The notes: generated from the letters alone by a model not told the origin. DNA of 64,000 nt from an uncultured Saprospiraceae bacterium (GCA_937959275.1 CALGLU010000052.1:1-64000); one strand, 5' to 3'; counted from the stretch's first letter, positions 1 to 9,086 are shown. Program-made: numbers and translations.

Positions 1-1278
1 ATCTCGATCTATATCCTCAAAGACAACGCCTGCTACTTCTTCACATGGTAAGGCAATTCCAAAATCTATATGTTGGTCAGCTGCTGGTCCAGGTTCTCCT
101 CCACCTGCAACTGTATTGCTCGGATCTACACATAGTGACACGCCATCATTAGCTGGGGCATCATCTGTTGCGCCAGGGCAACCTGTCCCTGGGCCTGGGG
201 TATTGATGAACCCTGCTGGTAAATTACTAACCACTACATTATATGAACCGCCTGGTGTTAAACATACCATCGCAGCTCCTGATTCATCCGGACCGAAGGT
301 ATAACTACCGTCTGCTCCTGTTAACATTGTTGCTATTGCTGCTCCGCTGGCATCACAATCAAATAGTTCGACCGTCACACCTGGCACCCCTACACCACTA
401 TTATCACATCCATCTCGATCTATATCCTCAAACACAACGCCTGCTACTTCTTCACATGGCAAGGCTAATCCAAAATCTATATGTTGGTCATCTGCTGGGC
501 CTGTTTCTCCTCCACCCGCAGCTGTATCACTCGGATCTACACATAGTGACACGCCATCATTGGCGGGTGAATCATCTTCATCTCCTACACATGCTAGTCC
601 AGGGCCTGGGGTATAAATATAGTCTCCTGGCAAACTGCTAATCACTACGTTATATGATCCACCTGGTGTTAAACAGACCATAGACGCTCCAACTTCATCT
701 GGTCCAAAAGTGTAACTCCCGTCTGATCCTGTTACCACTGTTGCTATAGCTGCTCCGCCTGTATCACAATCAAATAGTTCGACCGTCACACCTGGTACTC
801 CTGCACCACTATTATCACAACCATCTCTATCTATATCTTCAAAGACAACGCCTGCTACTTCTTCACAGGGCAATGCGATTCCAAAATCTATATGTTGGTC
901 AGCTGCTGGGACTGTTTCTCCTGCACCGGCAGCTGTATCACTTGGATCTACACATAATGACACACCATCATTGGCTGGGGCATTATCTTGTGCTCCAGGG
1001 CATCCTTGTCCAAGGCCTGGTGTATTCACAAAGCCTGTCGGCAAATCGCTAATCACTACATTATATGAACCACCTGCGATTAAACATACCATGGCGGCAC
1101 CTACTTCATTTGGGCCAAAGGTATATTCACCATTTACTCCTGTTACTGTAGATGCTATTGCTGCTCCGCCTGCATCACAGTCAAATAGTTCGACAGTCAC
1201 ACCTTGTACACCAACACCACTATTATCACATCCATCTCGATCTATATCTTCAAAGACAACACCTGCTACCTCTTCGCA
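1..1278 (-). repeat. Tandem 411-bp coding repeats (3 full units plus a partial)
   Basis: Units lie at 868-1278, 457-867 and 46-456, and a fourth begins at 45 and leaves the window. The same landmark (gctacttcttcacatgg or close variants) recurs at 32, 443, 854 and 1265, exactly 411 bp apart. Each unit encodes 137 residues. The units are highly similar in DNA as well as protein, which suggests recent duplication or gene conversion. Most change is in the segment around the LP..F..TPGPG stretch. Confidence 0.93.
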
Positions 1279-2049
1279 TTGACAAGTTGAGGCAAAAATA
1301 AAGTGTTGTGAGGGATCATCAGGGGCAATACCCAAAGCTTGAGATTTGAGTGCCAATGACTTAATAGGCACATTGACAAGAAACCATGCCGAACCTGCTT
1401 CATTATCGAGTAAATCTTCTTGATACAATGTTTGTTTAACACCATTCGTGTTGTTGTATTGACCAACGAGTGTTCCTGTGGAATTATCCCACGTTGGTAC
1501 TGCATTTATATTATCACTATTGTCAGCATCAAAAGAGTTTTGGTACCATGAATTGATAACACTTATTGGAACAGCTGAGCCATCCGGATACGTTGCACAA
1601 ACAGTTACTTGATCTTGTTCAACGTCTGCAATGAGAAACGCAAATTCATTTGCTGGAGTAGCTGTATCAAAAATAAGTTCTGTCACAACTTCTAAGGATA
1701 TTATATCATTTACCGCTCCTGTATAACCAGCTACTTCAACTTCAATATTGGGAGCCATATCTGCTGATCCAAAAATAAGCTCAAATCCAGCGCCATTATT
1801 ATCAACCACTTGATTGGGACCTGGAACGCTCGTATCACTATTTGGATCTGAAGGAGGTACAAAATCTCCAGTAATCGAATAAGTAAAATTAGGCATTGCA
1901 TCACAATCAAAAGTTCCTGTTCCGGTCACGCCACCAGAAAAAGTAGCAAATTCAGGAGATTGTGAAAATGCAGTTCCAATACCAAGTCCTAAAAAGGGGA
2001 AAACAAAAAACAAGCAAAATCTTGCTCTGGTAAGCATACCTTTTTTCAT
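1..2049 (-). CDS. Secreted SdrD B-like repeat protein (3' end beyond the window)
   Basis: The frame opens at ATG 2049 and stays open to base 1, giving 683 codons with no stop, so the gene is cut by the window edge. The N-terminus is a signal peptide (MKKGML, then a hydrophobic stretch ending near AFSQ). Residues about 30-257 form a unique, acidic, beta-rich domain. After it come repeats of 137 residues, each starting CEEVAGVVFEDIDRDG and carrying a DxDxDG-like calcium-binding loop and a YTFGP motif. This matches SdrD B-like/Cna-B-like modules that act as stalks in surface or secreted proteins. The role is probably adhesin or matrix protein. The C-terminus, where a sorting signal would sit, is not visible. 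It is transcribed alone. Confidence 0.85.
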   Translation of the reverse strand, partial: MKKGMLTRARFCLFFVFPFLGLGIGTAFSQSPEFATFSGGVTGTGTFDCDAMPNFTYSITGDFVPPSDPNSDTSVPGPNQVVDNNGAGFELIFGSADMAPNIEVEVAGYTGAVNDIISLEVVTELIFDTATPANEFAFLIADVEQDQVTVCATYPDGSAVPISVINSWYQNSFDADNSDNINAVPTWDNSTGTLVGQYNNTNGVKQTLYQEDLLDNEAGSAWFLVNVPIKSLALKSQALGIAPDDPSQHFIFASTCQCEEVAGVVFEDIDRDGCDNSGVGVQGVTVELFDCDAGGAAIASTVTGVNGEYTFGPNEVGAAMVCLIAGGSYNVVISDLPTGFVNTPGLGQGCPGAQDNAPANDGVSLCVDPSDTAAGAGETVPAADQHIDFGIALPCEEVAGVVFEDIDRDGCDNSGAGVPGVTVELFDCDTGGAAIATVVTGSDGSYTFGPDEVGASMVCLTPGGSYNVVISSLPGDYIYTPGPGLACVGDEDDSPANDGVSLCVDPSDTAAGGGETGPADDQHIDFGLALPCEEVAGVVFEDIDRDGCDNSGVGVPGVTVELFDCDASGAAIATMLTGADGSYTFGPDESGAAMVCLTPGGSYNVVVSNLPAGFINTPGPGTGCPGATDDAPANDGVSLCVDPSNTVAGGGEPGPAADQHIDFGIALPCEEVAGVVFEDIDRD

Positions 2050-2653
2050 AATAATTAGATGTTTAATAGATGAATATTAAAAAATAGAAATTTGTCAAAT
2101 TCCAACATAGTCACTGAAGGAATGTTACACAACATGCTATGCAATTCTTTACATAAGTAAAATTCAGAAAATATTTATGGGCAACTATAAAACTTGTAGA
2201 GGTTTGAGTTTGGAGGGTTCAAAGTAGACGTTTTACGAATTCTTCACTCAAATTCAGTACAGATAATTAAATTTATAAAGAAACAGCTAGTTTGCTTACT
2301 AAAAACTGTTAAAGTTATTGACTTTCATAACCAATTGTAAATTACGAGTACATGAAATATTGCTTCTTGGTTTATGGTCTGTCCTTAGCAGAGCGTGAGA
2401 CTATTCTCTTTATTTTTCAGCAAGCTCTTATCAATTGGAGCTATCACTTCTGCTGTCACCTCAATGCCAATCATTTGCAACAGACAAAGCGCGCCAAAAA
2501 AAATAGCCCAATTTACATTGGGCTAATATTGAACATATGACAAAGCTAAAATACTTAAACAAGTTTTTTCTAATATATCTAATGTAAGTAAATCTTTTTA
2601 AAAGCAAAGAAAATTACTAATTAATTATATTTAACAGATAAAAATAGTTCTAA
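2050..2653. other. Intergenic region without a convincing gene
   Basis: This roughly 600-bp gap separates two minus-strand transcription units. It holds the upstream region of the SdrD-like gene on the left and the terminator at 2496-2525 on the right. The only open frame (62 codons, plus strand, 2352-2540) has no family resemblance and runs straight through that terminator, so it is not called. Confidence 0.6.
2496..2525 (-). terminator. Rho-independent terminator of the TraB-GldC operon
   Basis: On the minus strand a perfect 9-bp stem (TAGCCCAAT / ATTGGGCTA) with a 4-base loop is followed directly by a run of eight T. It lies about 130 bp after the last gene of the minus-strand operon that starts at 4828. 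Confidence 0.85.
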
Positions 2654-2869
2654 TCACAAGATCTTATAAGATATAATTCGGACTGGCTCTCCGACTTGAA
2701 ATACGGAAAAAACATGAGAAGCCATAGTCAATTGACAGGTGGATCTCATGTTAGCTACTTTCAAAGATTGAGGCATATTAACGGGTAAGAACTGCTTACC
2801 AGAATCATCTTGAAGAACCCAGACGCCTCCTTCAAGAGTTAAGAATATAGATTTGAATACTGCATTCAT
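2654..2869 (-). CDS. Small conserved Bacteroidota protein, 71 aa
   Basis: The ATG start is at 2869. The protein has no signal peptide. Its pattern (LEGGVWVLQDDSGKQFLP, a VNMPQSLK turn, then VFQVGEPVRIISY) looks like the small beta-barrel-type domain found in many short Bacteroidota proteins and lipoproteins, of unknown function. It is the last gene before the terminator at 2496-2525 and lies 97 bp after gldC. Resemblance is judged by eye, so the family is tentative. It is more likely a real gene than a shadow because no other gene occupies this stretch and the operon terminator follows it. Confidence 0.55.
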   Translation of the reverse strand: MNAVFKSIFLTLEGGVWVLQDDSGKQFLPVNMPQSLKVANMRSTCQLTMASHVFSVFQVGEPVRIISYKIL

Positions 2870-2966
2870 AGATAATTAGAATAGTTACCACAATTTAAAC
2901 ATTCCTGTCCTCCAAGCAGTTCCAAGTCATCAGGTCTAACTTCAACGCTGATTGATTAAACTGAGG

Positions 2967-3320
2967 TTATTGTGGCTCGGTCTTGGGTAAAATTCCAGAC
3001 TCTTCACCGAAGAATTCTGAGAACTTCCCAATCTGATTAGCAAGTTCTGTATTGTTTGTGGCTTTGTGATATGTTTCTGCAATCCCTCTAAGTGTAAAAT
3101 AGACGAAGCGATCCATCTCCGAAACCTGCATTTCTTTTGTCCAAAGATCTATGCGCAAGGTATCTTTATGATCTTTATCAAAAATGGAAAGTAGAAACGC
3201 CTTGCATTCTTGCTGATTTGCGTTTTCAGGATTATCAGTACTTTGCCAATGAATAGATTCAGGAATCTTATCGTCATCGAGGGCAACATTTATTTTGATT
3301 TCAGATTTAGTCTCAGACAT
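2967..3320 (-). CDS. gldC: Gliding motility protein GldC
   Basis: This 117-residue cytoplasmic protein matches GldC along its length: a KSEIKINVALDDDKIPESI start, the ECKAFLLSIFD block, TLRIDLWTKEM, and EMDRFVYFTLRGIAETY. GldC is associated with type IX secretion and gliding in Bacteroidota; its exact mechanism is not settled. The ATG is at 3320. It starts 10 bp after the TIP30-like gene, so the two are co-transcribed. No other gld or spr gene is in the window. A lone gldC apart from the gliding core genes is common, and by itself does not show that the cell glides. Confidence 0.85.
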   Translation of the reverse strand: MSETKSEIKINVALDDDKIPESIHWQSTDNPENANQQECKAFLLSIFDKDHKDTLRIDLWTKEMQVSEMDRFVYFTLRGIAETYHKATNNTELANQIGKFSEFFGEESGILPKTEPQ

Positions 3321-3330
3321 ATATAATTAT

Positions 3331-4026
3331 TTAACGGTTATTTTCTTTTTGTTGCAGTATAATCATTTCATTTGAAAATACCTGACATCCTTTTTTCAGA
3401 CCTTGTGCATTGTGGATCATCAATGATACTAAGGCCGAAGGTTCTACTGGGATAATTTTGTTCAAAAGCCCACCAGAAAATGCATTGAATTTGTTGGAAA
3501 TAAAGGAGCTGACTGCTTCTCCCACCACATTTTCATTATTCTTAGGGATAACCAGTGTTGGCTTGTATAAATAGTAAGACCAAAAGTCAAGATCTTTAAT
3601 ACTGCGTTCTAGCTCTTCCCTCGTTTTATGCGGTAGGAAGAATGACTTCAATATCGTTGACGAAGATGATAGTAAGACGACCTGATTAACATTATAGTGC
3701 TTAGCGAAAATAGCGATGCGTAACGGAATCAAATAATTATTCCTGACAAATCGATCTTTTTCACTTTCCTTTTTAAAATAATTGCTTTGGAAAACATACA
3801 AGTCATCTCCTACTATTTTGTCCTGTATGGTTGCTAAAGATTCATTTTTAATCTGAAGCGATTTTATCTTCTTATGTACAATTTTGAGACTTTGAAACGA
3901 AAATACAATGACCTGTGAATAGGCCTCATTATCTATCAACTGGTGCAGACATTCCATACCGGCATGCGTATGCACTCCATACAATAGAGCGACCTTGCGA
4001 CTGACATTTATATTTAAGGTACTCAC
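3331..4026 (-). CDS. Divergent TIP30/HTATIP2-like SDR-fold protein
   Basis: The protein is 231 aa, with a GTG start at 4026 that lies 4 bp after the TraB-family stop; the first ATG is inside the fold. The order of elements follows atypical short-chain dehydrogenases of the TIP30 type: a beta-alpha-beta N-terminus (VALLYGVHTHAGMECL), SQVIVFSFQSL, the VNQVVLLSSSS strand and a C-terminal YKPTLVIP strand. The nucleotide loop reads GVHTHAG, not GxTGxxG, and the position of the catalytic Tyr in YxxxK is Phe (FFLPHKTREELE). It may bind a nucleotide without catalysis. It sits between the TraB-family gene and gldC. Confidence 0.6.
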   Translation of the reverse strand: MSTLNINVSRKVALLYGVHTHAGMECLHQLIDNEAYSQVIVFSFQSLKIVHKKIKSLQIKNESLATIQDKIVGDDLYVFQSNYFKKESEKDRFVRNNYLIPLRIAIFAKHYNVNQVVLLSSSSTILKSFFLPHKTREELERSIKDLDFWSYYLYKPTLVIPKNNENVVGEAVSSFISNKFNAFSGGLLNKIIPVEPSALVSLMIHNAQGLKKGCQVFSNEMIILQQKENNR

Positions 4027-4030
4027 GAGT

Positions 4031-4828
4031 TCAATTCAACTTGATGGCTTTAACTGTATAGCCAGCTTGCTTAAGTAATCTAAGCAACCCAAATTCACCA
4101 GCTAGATGGGCAGCTCCAACAGCACAAAAGACACTAGGCACGATTGCCTTTAATTCAATGATACGTTGCAACATTTTCTCATTTCGATCATACAACATGA
4201 GTCTTTTTTGTTTTCCCAATGACTTCTTAGAATATGTGTATAATTTACGTATGTCTTGGTTCTCATACAAGCTAACCATCTTCAATATTTTTGATTTGAA
4301 TGATGCTACGTTTTTTGACACCTCCAAAAGAGATCGCAGTTGATAATCTAATGGAATAGATGATAATATTCGAAACTGATCTTCTACTGTCTCGAGGCCA
4401 AACAATGACTTATCTAATGTTGATGCGAATTGCCATAGAATAGTATCCAATGCCATACCCTCAGAATTTATTAACACAGACTCTGATATAGCATTGACAA
4501 GAAAGATAGGCAAAAGGGTATTCATACTATCTATGTCGATTCCAAAAGCTTTTCGAATCGAGCCTAGCATTTTTTCATACTTCTTTGGCGAAATGTAATC
4601 TGTCAATGAACTACCATTCGGCAGTCTATCGTAGCCACGTAAAGAAACACCAGTAAACTCCTCTAAATGAAATTCGGTTGCTAATCCATCACAGGATTCA
4701 ATGATCGGGAAAATTTGATCTGTGAAATAATGAACTCTATAGTCTTTTACATGCATCGTCCCGAACAGGTAAGATGTGTTACCCTGCATACTAAAAGACC
4801 ATAATAATGAAGACTTCAATATGGACAT
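4031..4828 (-). CDS. TraB/GumN family protein
   Basis: The protein is 265 aa with an ATG start at 4828. TraB/GumN hallmarks are in order: SYLFGTMHV near residue 20, an acidic ATEFHLEE strand, MALDTILWQFA, GLETVEDQF, LYDRNEKML and a C-terminal VGAAHLAGEFGLLRLL. The paired GTxH and GxxH histidines and the Glu residues are typical of this Tiki/EreA-like putative metal-dependent hydrolase fold. No signal peptide is visible, unlike many GumN proteins, so it is probably cytoplasmic. It is the first gene of the operon with the TIP30-like gene and gldC. Its substrate is unknown. Confidence 0.8.
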   Translation of the reverse strand: MSILKSSLLWSFSMQGNTSYLFGTMHVKDYRVHYFTDQIFPIIESCDGLATEFHLEEFTGVSLRGYDRLPNGSSLTDYISPKKYEKMLGSIRKAFGIDIDSMNTLLPIFLVNAISESVLINSEGMALDTILWQFASTLDKSLFGLETVEDQFRILSSIPLDYQLRSLLEVSKNVASFKSKILKMVSLYENQDIRKLYTYSKKSLGKQKRLMLYDRNEKMLQRIIELKAIVPSVFCAVGAAHLAGEFGLLRLLKQAGYTVKAIKLN

Positions 4829-5169
4829 CCAATTCTTAATCTTGAGTGTTTCACTTGCCAGCCGGTGGGCAGGCTTTAATGTTTAATCAGAGTCAAACTT
4901 GCATCCCTTCTAAATAGCTTGAGGTATCGCTTTCAAAAAATACACCTGTTTTAAGGACTAATGGTAAACGTACTCGCTTTCAATCTTGAATACCTAAAAA
5001 GAATAAATTTGAATCCTTACCAATGGAACTTGTTTTGAGCCATTTCAACTTCAACATTCACTACGTTTACTGCGAGATGTCCGTTTGGATCCCACATTCA
5101 AACCTTGCCTAACGGCAGGCAGCTTAAACATTGTGATGCATACAAAAGGTAAAAAACATCAACTTCATT
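4829..5169. other. Intergenic region with small GC-rich palindromes
   Basis: This 341-bp gap between two minus-strand units has no convincing gene. It has a GC-rich imperfect hairpin near 4860-4874 (GCCAGCC ggtg GGCAGGC) and a related motif near 5107-5120 (TGCCTAACGGCAGGCAG) in otherwise AT-rich sequence. Both look like the short interspersed palindromes common in Bacteroidota intergenic DNA. Their function is unknown. Confidence 0.5.
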
Positions 5170-5646
5170 TTACTCGTATTTAAAAGGAAGGATTTTAGAC
5201 TTCTTTGCTTTTGACAGGGTCATCAAGGTTTTAAGTCTCTCTACTTCTTCTATCTGCGAGAGTTTTTTGAATAATAATTGCTCATATGCTTGAATGTCGC
5301 GACAAATAATGCGCAGCAAGAAATCTCCATCTCCAGTGATGATATAACATTCAGTTACTTCATCAATCTCTTGAATCTTCAAAATAAAGTTATCTAGAGC
5401 ATTTTCCTTTTGCCATGCAAGCGACACCAAAACGAATGTGCTAACATTTAGGCCCATTTTCGATGCATCTACTTTAGCATGGTAACTTTGGATAACTTCT
5501 GATTGCTCCAACTTTTTAACCCGCTCAAGTGTCGGTGCAGGTGACAATCCTATTTTTTTTGACAATTCTAAATTTGTAATTTTGCTATTCTCTTGAAGTA
5601 ATTTTAAAATCTTCAAATCAATTTTATCCAACTTCGCTTCTATCAT
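5170..5646 (-). CDS. Lrp/AsnC family transcriptional regulator
   Basis: The protein is 158 aa from ATG 5646; a TTG 18 bases upstream would add six residues with no homology value. The N-terminal winged helix reads LDKIDLKILKLLQENSKI, then LSKKIGLSPAPTLERVKKLE, the classic AsnC helix-turn-helix. The C-terminal half is the RAM/effector domain (VTECYIITGDGDFLLRI). Such proteins form octamers and respond to amino acids. It is monocistronic. Its targets cannot be read from the window; autoregulation is usual for the family. Confidence 0.9.
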   Translation of the reverse strand: MIEAKLDKIDLKILKLLQENSKITNLELSKKIGLSPAPTLERVKKLEQSEVIQSYHAKVDASKMGLNVSTFVLVSLAWQKENALDNFILKIQEIDEVTECYIITGDGDFLLRIICRDIQAYEQLLFKKLSQIEEVERLKTLMTLSKAKKSKILPFKYE

Positions 5647-5823
5647 TTCTAAAAATTTGTGCAAATATGCATATAAATTTGGATTATATGTCTTTTTTAG
5701 AATAAAATTTTAAAAAATGTTGAATTGTCCATTTTAAATTAAGATATTTTTAGAGATATACTTATTTGACAAGCATGAAATACTGTTTTAGGGATATACT
5801 ATTTTACTGATCAAGTCTACACG

Positions 5824-5855
5824 AATAAAGGGTAGCAGACATGACCCTGCTACCC
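5824..5855 (-). terminator. Hairpin, probable terminator of the small secreted-protein gene
   Basis: A perfect 9-bp stem (GGGTAGCAG / CTGCTACCC) with an 8-base loop lies about 70 bp past the stop of the 5924-6256 gene. On the minus strand it is followed by TTTATT, a short T-rich tail. The weak tail keeps confidence moderate. Confidence 0.6.
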
Positions 5856-5923
5856 TATCCTCATACTTTTATCCATTGTAATTGACAACAGATTTAAAAT
5901 CCTTAACTAACTAATTGGTGCTT

Positions 5924-6256
5924 CTAAGAAGCTTTAATCCTGATTGGTAATGTGTAGACTTTGTTTGCCTCTACATCGCCTGCTTTTATTTCTCTGTAGT
6001 TCAATTCATTCTTGATTTTTGCATCAAGCACTTTATTATCCGTTGACAGTACAATCAACTCATTTTTTGTATTGAGCATAAAGTGTACATGTATCAATTC
6101 TGATTCTGCTTCAGTGTCAGAAAAGTTGATGTTATTAATAAAGGAAGCAATTTCTGTTCTGAGCTCATTTTTACTGTTAGGAACTGTATTCGCAAAACTT
6201 GCTGAAGAAAATACGATAAATGCGAAAGCTGTTACAACTAATTTTAAGTTTGACAT
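5924..6256 (-). CDS. Small secreted protein of a Bacteroidota family
   Basis: The protein is 110 aa with an ATG start at 6256. The N-terminus is a clear signal peptide (MSNLKLVVTAFAFIVFSSAS, cleavage near SFA-NT). The mature part has ELRTEIASFI, then VHFMLNTKNELIVLSTDN and LNYREIKA...YTLPIRI. This layout, like a shortened TonB-C-terminal fold, recurs in hypothetical periplasmic proteins of Flavobacteria and relatives; function unknown. It is monocistronic, with a terminator-like hairpin downstream. Confidence 0.75.
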   Translation of the reverse strand: MSNLKLVVTAFAFIVFSSASFANTVPNSKNELRTEIASFINNINFSDTEAESELIHVHFMLNTKNELIVLSTDNKVLDAKIKNELNYREIKAGDVEANKVYTLPIRIKAS

Positions 6257-6579
6257 AGTTCTATAGATTTAGAGTGAAATAATGGGTTACGACTAATCAA
6301 CATTGAGGAACATTCCTCTTTCATTTGTTGTAAGAATCATGCGCATGTTCGTACAGTTAATAGACGACCACGTCACAGGTAATGTTGCATTGACATTGGG
6401 GCTATAGCATGCTATTCCGATTAACGGTATAAATTAGTCGACCAATGGCTCAATATTTCTGACTAAAAAATTGGTGAATTGCTAAAGAATCGTACTGATT
6501 GTTCTAAACATTGTCCTGTTATAAGGCTTACATGGCCAAAGTTTTAATCTTACAACACTAAAGAGGTTTGGGTCAGGTC
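6257..6579. other. Intergenic region upstream of the small secreted-protein gene
   Basis: This 323-bp gap contains no convincing gene. It carries two short dyads in the upstream region of the 5924-6256 gene: GAGGAA-ca-TTCCTC at 6305-6318 and CATGCGCATG near 6338-6347. Either could be an operator, but nothing ties them to a known regulator. I saw no clear terminator for the flippase gene that ends at 6580. Confidence 0.45.
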
Positions 6580-8064
6580 TTATTTTCGACGTGTATTCCA
6601 CAGATCCTTTAACATACCATTCACATCAGGAGAAATGTTGAGCCAAATTACGAGTGGGATATATAATAAGCCGACGAGGATAACTTGAAGTAATGGTCCA
6701 TACCAAAGATGGATTGGAAACGGTAAATACGTTACCAAACAGAAAAGTGCAACACCAATAAGAATCAATAAGACTGATTTCCTGGAAAAGGGCTGTAATT
6801 TATAGGACCACCATATAAATAGAAATTTGACAACATTAAATATAAAATAGGCAATGCACGTTGCCAAAGCTGCCCCTACTATACCATGTGCTTTGATCAA
6901 ATAAATATTGAGGGCTACATTAAACAATCCAAGCAAGATTAAGAATAACAAATTGTACTTATACTTTTCGGAATAGATGATGAGTTCACTATTTACACTC
7001 ATGAGCATATCGAATAATTTCCCAAGGCCTAAAAAGAGAAAGACATATTTAGCAATGACAAACCGATCTTCTCCAGCTGAGATGATATCTAAAAAAGGTA
7101 GTGAAAACCAAATGGCCAAAAAAATAGGTATGCCTACGAGGAGGAGATTAATTGATGACTTCTTATAAATCAACTTCAATTCAGCATAGTCATTTTTAGT
7201 CCAGGCCTCACTAATAATTGGTGCTGCAATTTTATTAATCGCCTTACGAGGTATTTCAATCACATTCGCTAAAAACATAATGATCCCATAGATACCAGCT
7301 GCCTCAAAACCAATAATTGTAGTCACCATAATCACATCTATTCGAAGAGCCAGAGAACTACCCATATTATTCAATCCACTAAACAGCACATATTTTCCAA
7401 ATTCTGTTTTCTGAGCAGTCGTAACTGAATGCAAAATTCCAGCTTTAATATTGATCGCTTTCAAGGACATTAGATACGCAAGCATGAGGATAAGGACGAT
7501 AAGGAAAAAAATCAGTATCGCGATCGCAACCTCCAACCGATTAACAAATCCTAAATAGGCCAAAATGATTATACAGGGAAGGACAACTTTATAGCCTAGA
7601 TTATTGATGAGTTCTGGGATGACGATTCTTCGCATATTCGCAGCCTGACTTGTCAACAAAATATTGACATTTAATATGATAGCGATAGGCAGTATCACCC
7701 AGCTATATTGGCGTATCACACCTTGCTCATCCACACCACTCGACTCTAATAGAGCATAGATAGGATTAGCTGCAAGTAAAAACACAGCAATGAACACCAC
7801 ACTAATGACCATCAACAAGAGAAGTAATGAATTAAGAAAGCGTTCCTTATGCTCACTATAACTTGGATAAAATTTTAAGGCGCAGGCAACAACTCCAAGG
7901 GAAGCAAAAGGTGTCAGGAAAAATGCTGAGCTGTAGATAAACTGAGCAAAGCCATAAATCTCCTCATCCAGCTTATAGATGAATAGTGTGCTAAAAATAG
8001 CAATCAACACGCCTACATAGGAGACGATGGTATTTTTTATGCTTTGTCTCTGGATGACACCCAT
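6580..8064 (-). CDS. Wzx-like polysaccharide flippase (MOP superfamily)
   Basis: This 494-residue integral membrane protein has about 12-14 hydrophobic segments and almost no soluble domains. It shows the oligosaccharide-flippase layout: an early QSIKNTIVSYVGVLIA segment, a mid-protein GLNNMGSSLALRIDVIM helix and the IISEAWTKNDYAEL linker typical of MATE/Wzx proteins. The likely role is to flip an undecaprenyl-linked oligosaccharide across the inner membrane. The ATG is at 8064, 34 bp after the LamG gene's stop, so the two may be co-transcribed. Polysaccharide genes follow on the other side from 9087. Confidence 0.85.
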   Translation of the reverse strand: MGVIQRQSIKNTIVSYVGVLIAIFSTLFIYKLDEEIYGFAQFIYSSAFFLTPFASLGVVACALKFYPSYSEHKERFLNSLLLLLMVISVVFIAVFLLAANPIYALLESSGVDEQGVIRQYSWVILPIAIILNVNILLTSQAANMRRIVIPELINNLGYKVVLPCIIILAYLGFVNRLEVAIAILIFFLIVLILMLAYLMSLKAINIKAGILHSVTTAQKTEFGKYVLFSGLNNMGSSLALRIDVIMVTTIIGFEAAGIYGIIMFLANVIEIPRKAINKIAAPIISEAWTKNDYAELKLIYKKSSINLLLVGIPIFLAIWFSLPFLDIISAGEDRFVIAKYVFLFLGLGKLFDMLMSVNSELIIYSEKYKYNLLFLILLGLFNVALNIYLIKAHGIVGAALATCIAYFIFNVVKFLFIWWSYKLQPFSRKSVLLILIGVALFCLVTYLPFPIHLWYGPLLQVILVGLLYIPLVIWLNISPDVNGMLKDLWNTRRK

Positions 8065-8098
8065 AATCTAATGAGTGCAAGGTATGAAAGAAAGTGTA

Positions 8099-8971
8099 TT
8101 AGTTTGTCAATGCTTTCTTTGCAATTAATAAATTAAGAGAACTAACTAAGCCAATCAAAAGAAGTAAACTTAAACATATTAGTCCCCATTCTCCCATTGT
8201 GGGAATGGTTGTGGTTAAAACTGGAGGAGTCGGCATAAATAGTTCTGCAACTTCACATTCATTTAAAGCTCTATTGTATATCAGTATGTCATCGATTTTA
8301 CCATTATAAAATTGATCTATTGTACTGCGACCAGCTCCAATAATAAAATCATCTACTGGATTAAATGTACTACCTGTTCCATCAGCAGGGGCACTGCCTA
8401 CAAGAACACCATCCACATAATATTGATTAATCGTTCCATTGCGCACCAAAACTAAATGCACCCATGTATTTGCTGAGATATTCTGAGAATGCGTTCCAGA
8501 AATTCCTCCCGAAAATAATTTTAGCATGCCGTTATCAATCTGCACTCTTAGTATTCCATAATTAAGAGCATCAGCATCTTGCGTTATCGCGACATGGATC
8601 AACACCGTCCCAGATCCCCCAGACCCAACTGTCGAATAAGGTTGAATCCATAATGAAAGTGTTCTTTCGGAATAATCAAATGTCGAAAATGTATTGATAT
8701 AGTCATCGACCCCATCAAATTCATATGCCGCGTTACTCGCTCCAAATCGATCAGTCGTAAGAGTCACCCCATTTTCAGCTATACCATCATAGCCATTACC
8801 TGTCACATCATTAGCATTGCCAGTAAATGGATAAGAAGCAAGAAGATCAGAGTTTAAGTCAACACTACATTGTCCAAAACTGATGTTGCTATAAAATAGA
8901 TACGCAAACACGAGAACTATTGCTAAATATACTTTTGAATACCTGATTTTAGTTATTTGTGTAAAATGCAT
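8099..8971 (-). CDS. LamG-domain surface protein with IPTL-CTERM sorting signal
   Basis: The protein is 290 aa. Residues 1-33 are a signal peptide ending near SFGQ. Residues about 40-240 form a concanavalin A-like/LamG fold: LLASYPFTGNANDVTGNGY, YEFDGVDDYI, LSLWIQPYS, WVHLVLVRNG, YYVDGVLVGS and GKIDDILIYNRALN. The C-terminus holds an IPTMGEWGL motif, a hydrophobic helix and a short tail with a Lys pair: the IPTL-CTERM protein-sorting tripartite signal. It is probably surface-anchored and may bind glycan. The cognate sorting enzyme is not in the window. It sits directly upstream of the flippase gene. Confidence 0.82.
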   Translation of the reverse strand: MHFTQITKIRYSKVYLAIVLVFAYLFYSNISFGQCSVDLNSDLLASYPFTGNANDVTGNGYDGIAENGVTLTTDRFGASNAAYEFDGVDDYINTFSTFDYSERTLSLWIQPYSTVGSGGSGTVLIHVAITQDADALNYGILRVQIDNGMLKLFSGGISGTHSQNISANTWVHLVLVRNGTINQYYVDGVLVGSAPADGTGSTFNPVDDFIIGAGRSTIDQFYNGKIDDILIYNRALNECEVAELFMPTPPVLTTTIPTMGEWGLICLSLLLLIGLVSSLNLLIAKKALTN

Positions 8972-9086
8972 AATTGTTGTTTAATATATCGTGAAGATAT
9001 CATTTTTAAAAATAACTAGATTACAAATTTCAGTATCATCAAATATGATTATACCTTAGACTTTTTCTTAATATGATCAGTTAACG

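Noticed and set aside
243-641. 132-codon plus-strand frame across the SdrD repeats
   Set aside because: Leu/His-rich shadow of the repeat gene in another frame; its composition follows from the repeat DNA.
2352-2540. Open frame of 62 codons, plus strand
   Set aside because: No family resemblance, Cys-rich random composition, and it runs through a strong terminator on the other strand.
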